Notes: generated by a model not told the origin, from the letters alone. A DNA stretch of 64,000 nt from Pedobacter sp. PLR (GCF_026239675.1 NZ_JAPIVQ010000006.1:434001-498000), one strand, 5' to 3'. Shown: positions 27,604-36,974, numbered from the stretch's first letter. Numbers and translations: made by a program.

Positions 27604-30033
27604 TTACATCCTTTCTTTGAGATCCTCACTACTGGTACTTCTTTCATTTGATGGCGTTCCTTTTGCGCCAAAGCGGTAGCTAAAAGATAACAGACCATAT
27701 CTACTGTCAGAATGATTGCGACTAAGGAATACAACGGACTCATAGGCCATTTTTCTTTTGATACGGTAACCTTCGAAAATATCGTTCATAATAAATTTCA
27801 AACTTCCTTTTCCTTTGAGTACTTCTTTCTGGATACCCGCAGAAATGATACTGTAAGGACGGGTAGTAGTGATGCCTGATACCTCTTCGGAAATATAGAA
27901 TGCGCTTAATTCTGTTTTCCATCCCTTACCCAGGTTGAACGTGTTTTGGGAATTAATACTTAAGGTATTTCCGCTATTTATCGACGGTCCTGTGCTGCTA
28001 TTAATCTTGTACCTGTTGTGGTAAGCATTGAGGAACTGGCTTCCCGTCCACCATTTAAATATTTGTGTGGAGGCGGTGATGCTCAATCCAAAATTATCAA
28101 AAGAGCCGATGTTTTCCGGACGTTGAAAAGTCGTGGTTCCATCATTCAGTCTGCCTACCTGTTCTGCGATAACATTGCTGGTATGATTATAACTTAGCGT
28201 TGCAAAATAGCGGGATTGGAATCCATACCCCAACTCAATAGCATTTACGATAGCTGGTTTTAAGTGTGGATTTCCTTCATAAAATGCAAAAGGATCTTCG
28301 TAAACCCGGAAAGGATTCAGATCCCAGTAACCCGGTCGCTTAATTCGTCTGCTGTAACCCGTCTTTAACTGATGATTTTCATTTAAATTTCTGGTGATAA
28401 ACAGGCTTGGGAAAAGTCCGGGGTAGTCTTTTTTAAAGACCATATTGGAAGTGATCTGTTCGCCTTTAGTATTCGTGTATTCGGCGCGTAAACCTGCCTG
28501 CAGTTGATAATCAGACCATGCCGTATTCAGGTTAATATAGGCCGCCTGAATATGTTCTTTATAAACAAAATGATTGCTGGTACTTGCATCCGGCAGGTAA
28601 GTATTGTTTTGCAGCGTATCGTATTGCAGGTTGTTTTCGGTGCGGACATTACTGCCTTTCCATCCTGCTTCCAGTTTTGAGGTCTTGCTTAAAGGCAGGA
28701 TGTAATCTATTTTAGCCGCATAAACATCGTCATTGGAAGGGATATTCCCCCTGCGACCAGAAGGCATGCTATTGGCAGTTCCCTCCGGCAGCAGATAACG
28801 CGTATCTAACTGCTGATTCATCTTCGAATAATGATAGACGTAATCTACATCCGCTTTCAGCTCATGACCATCTTTATTAAACTTATGGACATAATTTGCA
28901 TTGTAGAGCAGGTCCGTCCAGTTTTCCTTATTATTCGTTTGGGTTAAGGCGGTCCATAGCGTTTCACCATTGGCATTCCTCAAAATGCTGGTGCTTGGTT
29001 GCTGAGTAGGGTATTTCCCTATCGCGCCATTCATTAAAAAGCCTAATGTATTCTTTTCGCCCAGATTGAAGTCTATTCCGACTCTAAAATTATGTGAGCG
29101 TAATTTTGCTTTTTCCTGATTTTCCTGCTGGATACTTTGGAATAAACCATGGTTGTCATTATAAAACAGGCGTTCGGCTTTGCTATTACTTTCCAGATTC
29201 TGATTGTTGGCATTATAGCTTCCATAGGTATTCAGTAGGGCCGTATTGTAACTTAGTGCAAAACCTTCGCCGTGTCTTATGTCTTTACCAGCACCGATAT
29301 TTCCGTTGATGCTGCCGTTAAATCCGATAAGCAGATTTTTTTTGATGATGATATTTACAATTCCACCGCTGCCGGAAGCATCAAATTGTGCGGTAGGGTT
29401 AGACATGATTTCAATTCTGGAGATGGAAGAAGAGTTCGTGCCTCTCAATAAATTGGCCAGCTGATCACCTGAAAGGTAAGTAGGTTTTCCGTTGATCATG
29501 ACTGTCGTTCCCGACCTTCCTTTTAGCGAGACTTCTCCATTGTCTGTTACCGTTACACCAGGTGCTTTGTTCAGCAATTCCAATGCAGTATTGCCTTCCG
29601 CGAATATGCTTTTCTCGATATTCATCACTGTTTTATCAATGGTCTGCTCAATTAAGGGGCGCTGGCCACTGATGTTTACCGTACTCAAAAGCCTGCTGTC
29701 GGCATTTAAACGGATTGATCCCAGATGGTATAAATTTTTCAATTCACTGAGCTCTATCAAAGGAGAATAATAGTCCTCATAACCGATATAGCTGATTTTT
29801 ACCAGGTATTTGCCATGCTCAACACCAGATAGCGCGAAGTTTCCTGCGGTATCTGTCATCACGGCATAGGCTTTTACAGAATCTACAGATCGTAATACGG
29901 TAACGGAGGCGAAAGGAATATGCTGTGCTTTTTCATCCAGTAATTTACCATAGATGTTTTTCTGCGCCATGGCGGTCATAGAAATGGAAGTGGAAAGCGT
30001 ACAAAGAAGGGTAACGATATATGTTTTCATCAT
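27604..30033 (-). CDS. Outer membrane beta-barrel receptor (TonB-dependent-like, OMP_b-brl_3 type)
   Basis: An 809-residue protein: signal peptide 1-24, carboxypeptidase-regulatory-like domain (IYGKLLDEKAQHIPFASVTV), short plug (NKAPGVTVTDNGEVSLKGRSG, SISRIEIMSNPTAQFDASGSGGIVNI, here read in parts) and a long barrel ending in a serine/glutamate-rich tail without a typical terminal aromatic. This type is common in Bacteroidota, and its ligands are mostly unknown. Starts at 30033 or 30030 are equivalent; the PepSY gene ends 1 nt upstream, so translation is likely coupled. Its placement between the PepSY protein and a Fur-like protein suggests iron or siderophore uptake. Confidence 0.85.
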   Translation of the reverse strand: MMKTYIVTLLCTLSTSISMTAMAQKNIYGKLLDEKAQHIPFASVTVLRSVDSVKAYAVMTDTAGNFALSGVEHGKYLVKISYIGYEDYYSPLIELSELKNLYHLGSIRLNADSRLLSTVNISGQRPLIEQTIDKTVMNIEKSIFAEGNTALELLNKAPGVTVTDNGEVSLKGRSGTTVMINGKPTYLSGDQLANLLRGTNSSSISRIEIMSNPTAQFDASGSGGIVNIIIKKNLLIGFNGSINGNIGAGKDIRHGEGFALSYNTALLNTYGSYNANNQNLESNSKAERLFYNDNHGLFQSIQQENQEKAKLRSHNFRVGIDFNLGEKNTLGFLMNGAIGKYPTQQPSTSILRNANGETLWTALTQTNNKENWTDLLYNANYVHKFNKDGHELKADVDYVYHYSKMNQQLDTRYLLPEGTANSMPSGRRGNIPSNDDVYAAKIDYILPLSKTSKLEAGWKGSNVRTENNLQYDTLQNNTYLPDASTSNHFVYKEHIQAAYINLNTAWSDYQLQAGLRAEYTNTKGEQITSNMVFKKDYPGLFPSLFITRNLNENHQLKTGYSRRIKRPGYWDLNPFRVYEDPFAFYEGNPHLKPAIVNAIELGYGFQSRYFATLSYNHTSNVIAEQVGRLNDGTTTFQRPENIGSFDNFGLSITASTQIFKWWTGSQFLNAYHNRYKINSSTGPSINSGNTLSINSQNTFNLGKGWKTELSAFYISEEVSGITTTRPYSIISAGIQKEVLKGKGSLKFIMNDIFEGYRIKRKMAYESVVFLSRNHSDSRYGLLSFSYRFGAKGTPSNERSTSSEDLKERM

Positions 30034-30034
30034 G

Positions 30035-31177
30035 TTAAGGAGTGCTTAGAACTTGCTTAGGCTGTTTTACTGCTGCTACATTTTTTTTAGTTTTTTTCTT
30101 TTTGCCCCACCAGATATAAAAACCGGTGATGGGTAAACTGGCACAGATTAAGCTGGCCAGAAAGAATAATATCTTTGTAGTAAGGCCACCGATGGCACCT
30201 ACATGGAGTGCATAATTCAGTTTTCGCACCTGATCAGGAAACTTAAGGTCTTCCAGGCGTTTGGTCGAATTTGGCAGGAGTTCCAGCGTTAACGGATCAA
30301 AATTAAGGTCTCTCCAAAAACCTTTGGTCATATCTGTACAGGCATAAATTGCTTCATCAGGTTCTTCTGCAAAATGAATGATGACCTGATCTTTGTTATA
30401 CCGGGCAATTTCATTCACCACTTTATGCCAGATCAGATCTGCATTCTGTAGGGAAGTATTGACCGATGGTCCTGAAACTTCTATCTTTTGTCTTTTTTGT
30501 CTGGGTTTATTTTCGCCACCCGTTAACCAGTAAACGCCTCGGCCAAACCAGGAGAAGCTCATGACTAAACCGGTAATGGCCATCAATAGCGCCAGTAACA
30601 AGGAATAAAAACCCAGCACATTGTGTAGGTCGTAGTTGATACGTTTAAAACGTGCTTTCCATTTGATCTTGAAACTTTGATCGCGACCTCTTTTATTCCA
30701 TTTCTTTGGCCACCATAAAATAAGACCACTGAGGGTCAGCAGAAAGAAAATGAAAGTAGACCAGCCAACAATCTGGCGGCCGGGCTTACCAGGTATCCAA
30801 AGGTGTCGGTGTCCTTCATCCATAAAATGAAAGAAATCTTCATGGTCTACCATGGCGACTACCTCGGCAGTATAAGGATTCACATAAACCATAGAATCCG
30901 ACTCATGGACAGTAAAATGTGCAGTCTTGCCTGCACCATGATACCATACGGATTCAATATGCTTTCCCGGTAATGCCTGCTCCACTGCCCGGTGTAGTAT
31001 GGAAGGAGCTAATATTTTTGCGTTCGCAGGTTGTTCGGCATGCAGCCATGGGGAGGTCAGGCTTTTGATTTCCTGCTCAAATACCAGCACACATCCGGTG
31101 ATGCTTAGAATAACCACTACAATTCCTGAGGCCAGTCCTAGCCAAAGGTGTAGCCATGCGTTTATTTTGTTGAACAT
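30035..31177 (-). CDS. PepSY-associated inner-membrane protein (XusC-like)
   Basis: A 380-residue integral membrane protein with four predicted transmembrane helices at about 12-33, 137-157, 190-213 and 333-353. It has conserved His residues in the first and third helices (INAWLHLWLGLASG, YDLHNVLGFYSLL), HHLW-type GHRHLWIPGKPGRQIVGW and periplasmic PepSY repeats. The family includes FegB/YqjH-like ferric-siderophore reductases and XusC of Bacteroides thetaiotaomicron. Predicted role: reduction or transfer of iron from an imported siderophore at the inner membrane. It follows the DUF4374 lipoprotein gene and precedes the second receptor. The C-terminus is very basic. Confidence 0.85.
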   Translation of the reverse strand: MFNKINAWLHLWLGLASGIVVVILSITGCVLVFEQEIKSLTSPWLHAEQPANAKILAPSILHRAVEQALPGKHIESVWYHGAGKTAHFTVHESDSMVYVNPYTAEVVAMVDHEDFFHFMDEGHRHLWIPGKPGRQIVGWSTFIFFLLTLSGLILWWPKKWNKRGRDQSFKIKWKARFKRINYDLHNVLGFYSLLLALLMAITGLVMSFSWFGRGVYWLTGGENKPRQKRQKIEVSGPSVNTSLQNADLIWHKVVNEIARYNKDQVIIHFAEEPDEAIYACTDMTKGFWRDLNFDPLTLELLPNSTKRLEDLKFPDQVRKLNYALHVGAIGGLTTKILFFLASLICASLPITGFYIWWGKKKKTKKNVAAVKQPKQVLSTP

Positions 31178-31203
31178 AAAGTTTTAAAGGTAATAGGAGG
31201 GAT

Positions 31204-31240
31204 AAAACCCCGGAGCCATCCAATGGAAGCCCCGGGTTTT
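31204..31240 (-). terminator. Imperfect hairpin between DUF4374 and PepSY genes
   Basis: AAAACCC and GGGTTTT pair across an imperfect GC-rich stem (inner GG/CC and CCAT/ATGG pairs). It lies in the 87-nt gap of an otherwise tight operon, so it may attenuate transcription or protect the upstream mRNA rather than end it. Confidence 0.4.
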
Positions 31241-31264
31241 CATCAACATTAGCGGAGAACGCTG

Positions 31265-32491
31265 TTAATTTAATTTATAAAGGATTGGGGTATTGTCCGA
31301 TCCACCTTCAATTCTTAAACCTTTTTTAAGCGTGTCGGCAATTGGATCATATTCATAAACATAGATTGCATCAGCTTTAGGGTCATTAACTGCGATGTAT
31401 GCTTTACCATCCAGAACAATTGCGGAGCGGGAGTTCAATAAAGGCGGAAAGTCTAGTTTTTTCACCACCTTTTGTGTATTCACATCTACAACAAGATATT
31501 CCCACATGTCAGCATACCACCAGTCGTCTTTTACTTTTACTCTGTTTTTAGCATCTTTTGCATTGGCAAGGATGGCTTTTCCGTTTCCAACATAACATAC
31601 ACCCAATTGGTTGTCGCCATTTGTCAGTGCAGAGATATTGAAGAAATAGCTGGAATCAAAAGTATCCGTACCAGCTTTAATTCTGAAGAAACCAGTTGGC
31701 ATATTCGGTTTATTACCACCTAAAAACGGCATCGGGTGTGTTAACAGGTAGTCATTACCATTGTCAGTAAACTGGCTGAAATAACCGTTTCTTAGTGGAC
31801 CTGCCGGAGCTGAACGTCCGTCTTTGCTGGTTACTTTGAAGTTGCCTAAGGAAGGAAGATCCATGGAAGCCAGGTAAGAATCATCGGTAGTTAATTTGGT
31901 GATTTCATTGTAAATACCATAGCTGATCATTAATTTATTTCCACTGGTGAATGCCGAGTATACTTTTCTGCTGTGGTCCGCAGGAACACTTGGGAGGTCA
32001 AATTCTCCGCTTTTTACGATGCTCATATTGGCAACATTGATAATGGCGTAAAGGTTACTTCCTCTTGGGCCGAACATCACCTGGTTATTATCCAGCCATA
32101 AAGACCAGCCTACATACGGGCTTGGAAACGCGCCAAATGGGATTTCGTCTACCATTGTCAACTTTCCATCCTGGTATAAATGCTTGCTAAACCTTCCTGT
32201 AGGGTTTAAGAAGTAGAAATGTCTACCTTTTTGGATCACATTTTCTCCCCAGGTGAAGATGGTGGAAACATCAATTCCGCTGCCGACCGGGCTTACTTTA
32301 CCTTCAGTCAGTGAGTTGATATTTAACAGGTAACTATTGTCCCCGACAGAATACATCACGGCATATTCGCCATTTTCTGTTTCGCCAGCAGCGTTTTTAT
32401 TGTCTTTTTTGCAGGAATGGAGGCCGGTAATAAAGACGAGTGCCGTGGCCAATACCAGCAGTCTTGTTTTAATTGTAGTAAACATGTTCAT
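31265..32491 (-). CDS. DUF4374 lipoprotein (XusB-like siderophore-binding protein)
   Basis: A 408-residue lipoprotein with lipobox ITGLHSC near residue 27 and a KKD run after the Cys. The remainder is a repeating beta pattern expected for a beta-propeller (YAVMYSVGDNSYLLNINSL, YFLNPTGRFSKHLYQDGKL, AYIAVNDPKADAIYVYEYDP), matching DUF4374. In Bacteroides thetaiotaomicron the DUF4374 protein XusB is a surface lipoprotein that binds xenosiderophores and works with the XusA transporter. Here it lies 14 nt downstream of the XusA-like receptor. A second DUF4374 protein (35061-36266) is encoded beside the anti-sigma gene. Confidence 0.85.
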   Translation of the reverse strand: MNMFTTIKTRLLVLATALVFITGLHSCKKDNKNAAGETENGEYAVMYSVGDNSYLLNINSLTEGKVSPVGSGIDVSTIFTWGENVIQKGRHFYFLNPTGRFSKHLYQDGKLTMVDEIPFGAFPSPYVGWSLWLDNNQVMFGPRGSNLYAIINVANMSIVKSGEFDLPSVPADHSRKVYSAFTSGNKLMISYGIYNEITKLTTDDSYLASMDLPSLGNFKVTSKDGRSAPAGPLRNGYFSQFTDNGNDYLLTHPMPFLGGNKPNMPTGFFRIKAGTDTFDSSYFFNISALTNGDNQLGVCYVGNGKAILANAKDAKNRVKVKDDWWYADMWEYLVVDVNTQKVVKKLDFPPLLNSRSAIVLDGKAYIAVNDPKADAIYVYEYDPIADTLKKGLRIEGGSDNTPILYKLN

Positions 32492-32505
32492 AGATTTTAT
32501 TTATT

Positions 32506-34911
32506 TTAATTGAATTGAGAAATGGCATAACGTAGTTTGACAAAAAAGGAAGTACCTGGTTTTTGCAGCTTAAACTTGTCGTAAGCGATCACGTTGGTTA
32601 AGTTTCTGCTTTCCAGCGATACATTGTATCTGCCTTTATGCATAGAATAAGTCAGGGTGGCATTGTGTATAAACTGACGGGGGATATAGGATTTGGTGGT
32701 TTTGTCGCCTAGTTTAGACCAGGTAACGGAGTAGTCGTTGATGAATTGCGTAAACCAGTTGAACTGAACCCTGGTGTCTTTACCAATCAGGTTGTCTTTA
32801 CCAATGCTGAAATCTGCATTTCCGTATAACCAGGGCTCATTGGGAACCCTGCTCAGGTAATTTACGTTTTTACGAACCGATCCTTTTTCAAATTGCTGTC
32901 TGTTGATGGCACTTTGATAAGTCATGTTGACGAGTACAGAAAAAAGGTTGTTATAATCATAGCGGATTTCCGTTTCAAATCCTCTGATGATAATTCCATC
33001 AGAATTGCTGTACTCTGCATAGCTTCCATCATTACTTGCCGCAGATTGGCCGGTGGAGATGTAATCATTTGCATCACGATAGTAACCTGAGGCCTCTGCC
33101 CAGATCTTTCCTTTGCCTAGCTTTTTGTCGAAAAACAGGCCAAGGTTATAGTTGTTGCTGCTCTCCGGTTTCAAATTCGGATTTCCCCGGACCACCTCCC
33201 GATCACCATATAACTCTACCAGGCCAGGTAATCTGTAGGCATGTTCATAAGAAGCTTTTATTCCTAGCACGGGCATCAATCTATAGCTGGAAGCGATTCC
33301 ATAGCCATAATACTGCTTGCTGTTGCTGGTCGCCTTTCCGTCTTTATCAAACGTTTCTCCGCTTAAGCCGTACATCTTTCCGAAAATGTTATTGGTCATT
33401 TTGCCATTAAATACCTGTTGCTGGTAGCTGAGACCGGTAATGTTTTTATTTAGCCGGTTGGATTTGTCGTAAGAATGGTTGTAAGGATCAATCTCATTAT
33501 AACTTTCCCTGTACGAACTATTGTAGTTATTGTTCAGATTGAACATGTGGTTCCCGGAGATTGAATAACCGAGGTTTAGTTGCGCCAGTACATTATGACC
33601 AGTGAAATGGGCTATAGATTTTTTCTCTCCTGACAGCTCAGATCCGATATTTCCTATAGATCTGGGTATTGAGGTACCATCCCAAAAGAATTCTCTTCCG
33701 CTGGTATCGGTCAGGGTATTTTTATTGGCGGAATAATTGGCAAAAACACTAGCCGACAAACCCTTGATGAACAGGTTTTCTTTGCGGTAACGAATGGAAG
33801 GAATCAGGTTATGGCCGTTGCTGGTCATATTGCCAATCACCTTTTCCTGTGTGGCACCGGTTTGTCTTTGTTTATAATTGGAGGTATAGGTAATCCCTGC
33901 GACAAATACATCTGCCCATTTTTTATTGGAAACGCCTGCTTCAATCTGCCCCATAAAGGACTCATAATCGTCGTGGAAACGGCGAAGTTTGGCTACTTCT
34001 CTAAATTTTCCATTGTAGGGAACCTTAACCAGCGCATTCGCTTCCGGATTGTTATACATGTAATAATTATTGTCCGAATAGTTGTAATAGGAGCTGATAT
34101 TGGTGGTGATGCCTGTTTTTTGATCGGTAAAACTTCCTGTTAATCCGGCGCGGTGGGTGTTGAAGGAACCGGCACTATAGCTGAGGTCAAGAGATTTCCC
34201 TTTATTCTTTTTGGTGATGATGTTTACTGCGCCGCCCAAAGCATCCGACCCCAGGTAGGCAGGAACCACACCTTTATAGACCTCTACACGTTCGGCAAGG
34301 TTTACAGGGAAGTTATTTAGCGTCATGCCGCTTCCATAAGATTCCATTGGGATACCATCAATAAAGAATTTGATGTGTCCTCCGGATAAACCATTGATGG
34401 AGAATTCAAAGTCCGAACCAAGACCGCCCTGTTCTCTTACTTTAACCCCCGCAGAGCGATTCAGAATCTGGTTCAGGTCGTTGGTGGTGTTGGCGTATGG
34501 CTTCAGGTCGATAGAATTTACAGCGAAGCCTGCTTCTTTGGCCTTGCGGGATTCTGTTTTTCCACTAATGGAAACATTGCTCAGTTCGTTTTGAGCTTCT
34601 TTCATGGAGAAATTCTGGCGAAGGTCCTGATTGGCAAGCAGGCTGATCTTCTGCTCTATCTTTTTAAAACCGATGGCGCTGATCTGGATGGTGTAGTTTC
34701 CGGCAGGGAGTCCCGAAAGGTCATATCTTCCTTTCTGATCGGTAGCCTGGGTTCTGTTTATGGGAAGCAACCGGATGGTGGCGGTCGGAATGCCCTCTTT
34801 TTGATCATCAGACACCTGTCCTTTGATGCTGCTTTTATTTAATGTTTGTCCTTGCACATAAAATACGCTGGCGCATAATATGCCCATTAGCAAGATTTTC
34901 TTAATTTGCAT
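32506..34911 (-). CDS. TonB-dependent receptor (XusA-like)
   Basis: An 801-residue receptor: signal peptide 1-21, carboxypeptidase-regulatory-like domain (IKGQVSDDQKEGIPTATIRL), plug with SAGVKVREQGGLGSDFEFSI, FFIDGIPMESYGSG and VEVYKGVVPAYLGSDALGGAVNI (the last read in parts), and a barrel ending in a Phe-rich strand (SFFVKLRYAISQFN). It has no N-terminal STN signalling domain of the FecA type. In context it is the transporter of a XusABC-like siderophore operon: the DUF4374 partner follows after 14 nt and the PepSY protein comes next. A putative sigma-factor-specific promoter and two leader hairpins precede it. Confidence 0.88.
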   Translation of the reverse strand: MQIKKILLMGILCASVFYVQGQTLNKSSIKGQVSDDQKEGIPTATIRLLPINRTQATDQKGRYDLSGLPAGNYTIQISAIGFKKIEQKISLLANQDLRQNFSMKEAQNELSNVSISGKTESRKAKEAGFAVNSIDLKPYANTTNDLNQILNRSAGVKVREQGGLGSDFEFSINGLSGGHIKFFIDGIPMESYGSGMTLNNFPVNLAERVEVYKGVVPAYLGSDALGGAVNIITKKNKGKSLDLSYSAGSFNTHRAGLTGSFTDQKTGITTNISSYYNYSDNNYYMYNNPEANALVKVPYNGKFREVAKLRRFHDDYESFMGQIEAGVSNKKWADVFVAGITYTSNYKQRQTGATQEKVIGNMTSNGHNLIPSIRYRKENLFIKGLSASVFANYSANKNTLTDTSGREFFWDGTSIPRSIGNIGSELSGEKKSIAHFTGHNVLAQLNLGYSISGNHMFNLNNNYNSSYRESYNEIDPYNHSYDKSNRLNKNITGLSYQQQVFNGKMTNNIFGKMYGLSGETFDKDGKATSNSKQYYGYGIASSYRLMPVLGIKASYEHAYRLPGLVELYGDREVVRGNPNLKPESSNNYNLGLFFDKKLGKGKIWAEASGYYRDANDYISTGQSAASNDGSYAEYSNSDGIIIRGFETEIRYDYNNLFSVLVNMTYQSAINRQQFEKGSVRKNVNYLSRVPNEPWLYGNADFSIGKDNLIGKDTRVQFNWFTQFINDYSVTWSKLGDKTTKSYIPRQFIHNATLTYSMHKGRYNVSLESRNLTNVIAYDKFKLQKPGTSFFVKLRYAISQFN

Positions 34912-34939
34912 TACTTTTAGATGTTTCGATTTTAAGAGT

Positions 34940-34986
34940 AACCCTTTCGTAGGGTTTGGGCCATACAGGTACGAACTGTATGGCCC
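34940..34986 (-). promoter_or_regulatory. Two tandem hairpins in the receptor 5' leader
   Basis: GGGCCATACAG/CTGTATGGCCC is a perfect 11-bp stem with a 7-nt loop (34958-34986). It is followed by AACCCT/AGGGTT with a 5-nt loop (34940-34956). Neither has a T tail on the transcribed strand. They fall between the predicted promoter and the receptor start, so they would lie in the mRNA leader. Confidence 0.6.
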
Positions 34987-34997
34987 TCTATATACTA

Positions 34998-35027
34998 ATT
35001 AGCATAACCGGGACTTTTCCCCTATGC
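34998..35027 (-). promoter_or_regulatory. Predicted ECF-sigma promoter for the receptor operon
   Basis: GCATAGGGGAAAA (35027 to 35015) is followed after 10 nt by TGCTAAT (35004 to 34998). The same 13-mer, spacing and TGnTAAT occur before the anti-sigma gene. The implied transcript starts near 34990 and has a leader of about 80 nt. Confidence 0.6.
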
Positions 35028-35060
35028 TATTTAGAATATTTTTAAATAAGCTTTTTCTGT

Positions 35061-36266
35061 TTAGTTTTTTAACCGGTCGATACGCATTACAGCGCCTTTA
35101 ATCAGGGCTCCTTTTTTAAGCGTAAAATCTTTGCGGTTGTATTGCCAGATCTGGCTGTTGCCGTCATTTTGGTAGACAGAGATATAGGCGAAATCATCGT
35201 CCCATGTCGTATTAAAGATCCAATCCAGTTGAACGTCCGGAAGGTTGAGTTCGGTTTTCTTTTGATGGCGCAGGTCTAAAAGCACATAATTTGCAACCCT
35301 GTTAACCATGTAATTTTCGAAACTATGCACCCTGTCCAGCTGAACAAGGCTGCTAATGGCCATACCACCGCCAATATCATGGAGGGTATAAGCTTCTTCC
35401 TTTAGGCCATCGGCAATTTGGAAATCATACAATGGATCAAATTTGTTGGTTTCGGTATTTATTTTCAAGATGGAGGAGGGCGTCCCTTTTCGGTTGCCGG
35501 TTCTTCCTCCAGGTTGTCCTAATACATAGATATTATCCTGGTAAATCAGGGAATTTGGGGCTAATATAGCGTAGGATCCCGGCCAGGTAGTCCGCTTATC
35601 TTGCGTCGTACTTTGCAATTTTAAGTCCGGATAGTCGAATTGTGCCACATACATGGTCTCTTCGCAAGGCACAATATGATCTCTCATCATCCCTTTTTGA
35701 AAAGTATAGCTGATGAACAGCTTGTCTTTAACCAGCTGGCCGGAAACGCCTACATAGTTGTTTTCGGCCGCTGTCTCCGGAACATCTAATAAACCTTTTC
35801 GCTTGATTTTCATCTCCTCCAGGTCAATCTCGAAGTAGTTGAATTTATGGTCATTGACCGTTCCAATCAGAATGGTATGCGCATTAACCCAGTTTACCCA
35901 TGACATATAAGGCTCCCAGGGGATGTCTTTCATGGAGATCTCGTTTATTTTTTTAAACCCTTTTTCATCCGCCAGGTAGCATACAAAAGATTGATTTTCA
36001 GAATCCATCACATAATACCTGGAATCCTTTTGTGCCAGAATAAAGCCATTGTAGGTGATTTCTGGTCCCCTGTTAATTTTCTGTGGCTGCATCAAAGAAT
36101 TGATCCTCGTCAGATGAACCTTGTTTTCCAGACTATCATAACTGATGAGCCCATATTTATAACTGCTTTCTTTGGGATTATCCTGACAGGCCAACAAAAA
36201 TAGCAGACATAAAAACACGAGTGAAATACTTAAACGTTGCTGCTGTTTTGAGGGATAGAAATTCAC
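35061..36266 (-). CDS. Second DUF4374-like lipoprotein, next to anti-sigma gene
   Basis: A 401-residue lipoprotein with signal LCLLFLLAC and lipobox Cys near residue 27. Its blade-like repeats and motifs (YGLISYDSLENKVHLTRINS, PWEPYMSWVNWVNAHTILIG) parallel those of the DUF4374 protein at 31265-32491, which has SPYVGWSLWLDNNQVMFG at the same place. It is therefore a divergent paralogue. It follows the anti-sigma gene by 10 nt, so it is expressed with it. It may be a second binding protein or, as an inference, supply ligand information to the anti-sigma factor, since the receptor lacks a signalling domain. Confidence 0.75.
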   Translation of the reverse strand: MNFYPSKQQQRLSISLVFLCLLFLLACQDNPKESSYKYGLISYDSLENKVHLTRINSLMQPQKINRGPEITYNGFILAQKDSRYYVMDSENQSFVCYLADEKGFKKINEISMKDIPWEPYMSWVNWVNAHTILIGTVNDHKFNYFEIDLEEMKIKRKGLLDVPETAAENNYVGVSGQLVKDKLFISYTFQKGMMRDHIVPCEETMYVAQFDYPDLKLQSTTQDKRTTWPGSYAILAPNSLIYQDNIYVLGQPGGRTGNRKGTPSSILKINTETNKFDPLYDFQIADGLKEEAYTLHDIGGGMAISSLVQLDRVHSFENYMVNRVANYVLLDLRHQKKTELNLPDVQLDWIFNTTWDDDFAYISVYQNDGNSQIWQYNRKDFTLKKGALIKGAVMRIDRLKN

Positions 36267-36276
36267 AGTTTTATAA

Positions 36277-36924
36277 TTAAAGATCGAATTGTTGTTTCAT
36301 ATTCATGGCCATGGCAGGAGGGATCTCATTCATACTTTGTTTATCAACCATGATGATTTCTTCAAAATTAAAGTTTAAGTAACTCAAAAAATAGGAATGC
36401 CCTTTACGAAGGCATATTTTTTTCAATTCGTCCTTGTGATTTTTAACGGTTAGGTGTTGATCTTCAGAAGAACGGTTGCTCAGCATCACTGATCCTAAAA
36501 AATGGAGATTGATGTTGGCCCTACTTTGTTGATTTAAGCTGGCCTGACTATTTTTTGCCAATTGCACAATGATGCCGTTAAAGTTGTTCTCTGAATGAGC
36601 AGATTGATCATCGTATTTGTAAACCTGAGCCTGCTGTAATTCTGGCCCGCTATGAAACAAAAAAGAAAGGTAGAGGACACAAAATAAACTGGCCGCAATA
36701 CCAACAGCAATCGCTAATGATCTTTTTCTTTCGCCATAAACACGGTGCTGCTCTTTTTTCTGCAGGATATTGGCCAGGATACTGTTTTTTACCTGTTCAG
36801 CTATCTGATCCAGGTCTTCCAGATCATTTTCTTCGGCATCTCCATTGATCCAGTTTTGGTATGATTCCCATTCCGCATTGGATGCTTTGCCAGATAAACA
36901 CTTTTTTAACAGGTCAGGATTCAT
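36277..36924 (-). CDS. Short FecR-like anti-sigma factor
   Basis: A 215-residue single-pass membrane protein. The N-terminal cytoplasmic part (1-70; LLKKCLSGKASNAEWESYQNW) has the leucine/tryptophan pattern of FecR-type anti-sigma domains; a transmembrane helix spans about 71-92 (LAIAVGIAASLFCVLYLSF); about 120 residues are periplasmic. Typical Bacteroidota FecR proteins are 300-400 residues with a FecR and a DUF4974 domain; here the periplasmic part is much shorter. It lies 50 nt after the sigma gene and has its own predicted sigma-dependent promoter in that gap. It should hold the sigma factor inactive until the inducing ligand is present. Confidence 0.75.
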   Translation of the reverse strand: MNPDLLKKCLSGKASNAEWESYQNWINGDAEENDLEDLDQIAEQVKNSILANILQKKEQHRVYGERKRSLAIAVGIAASLFCVLYLSFLFHSGPELQQAQVYKYDDQSAHSENNFNGIIVQLAKNSQASLNQQSRANINLHFLGSVMLSNRSSEDQHLTVKNHKDELKKICLRKGHSYFLSYLNFNFEEIIMVDKQSMNEIPPAMAMNMKQQFDL

Positions 36925-36941
36925 GGCGTGGTTTTATATAT

Positions 36942-36971
36942 ATTATCAAATGAGCTGGTTTTCCCCTATGC
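36942..36971 (-). promoter_or_regulatory. Predicted ECF-sigma promoter for the anti-sigma gene
   Basis: GCATAGGGGAAAA (36971 to 36959), then 10 nt, then TGATAAT (36948 to 36942), inside the 50-nt gap after the sigma gene. It is the twin of the element at 34998-35027. It implies that anti-sigma and its DUF4374 neighbour are induced by the sigma factor, giving negative feedback. Confidence 0.6.
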
Positions 36972-36974
36972 ATG

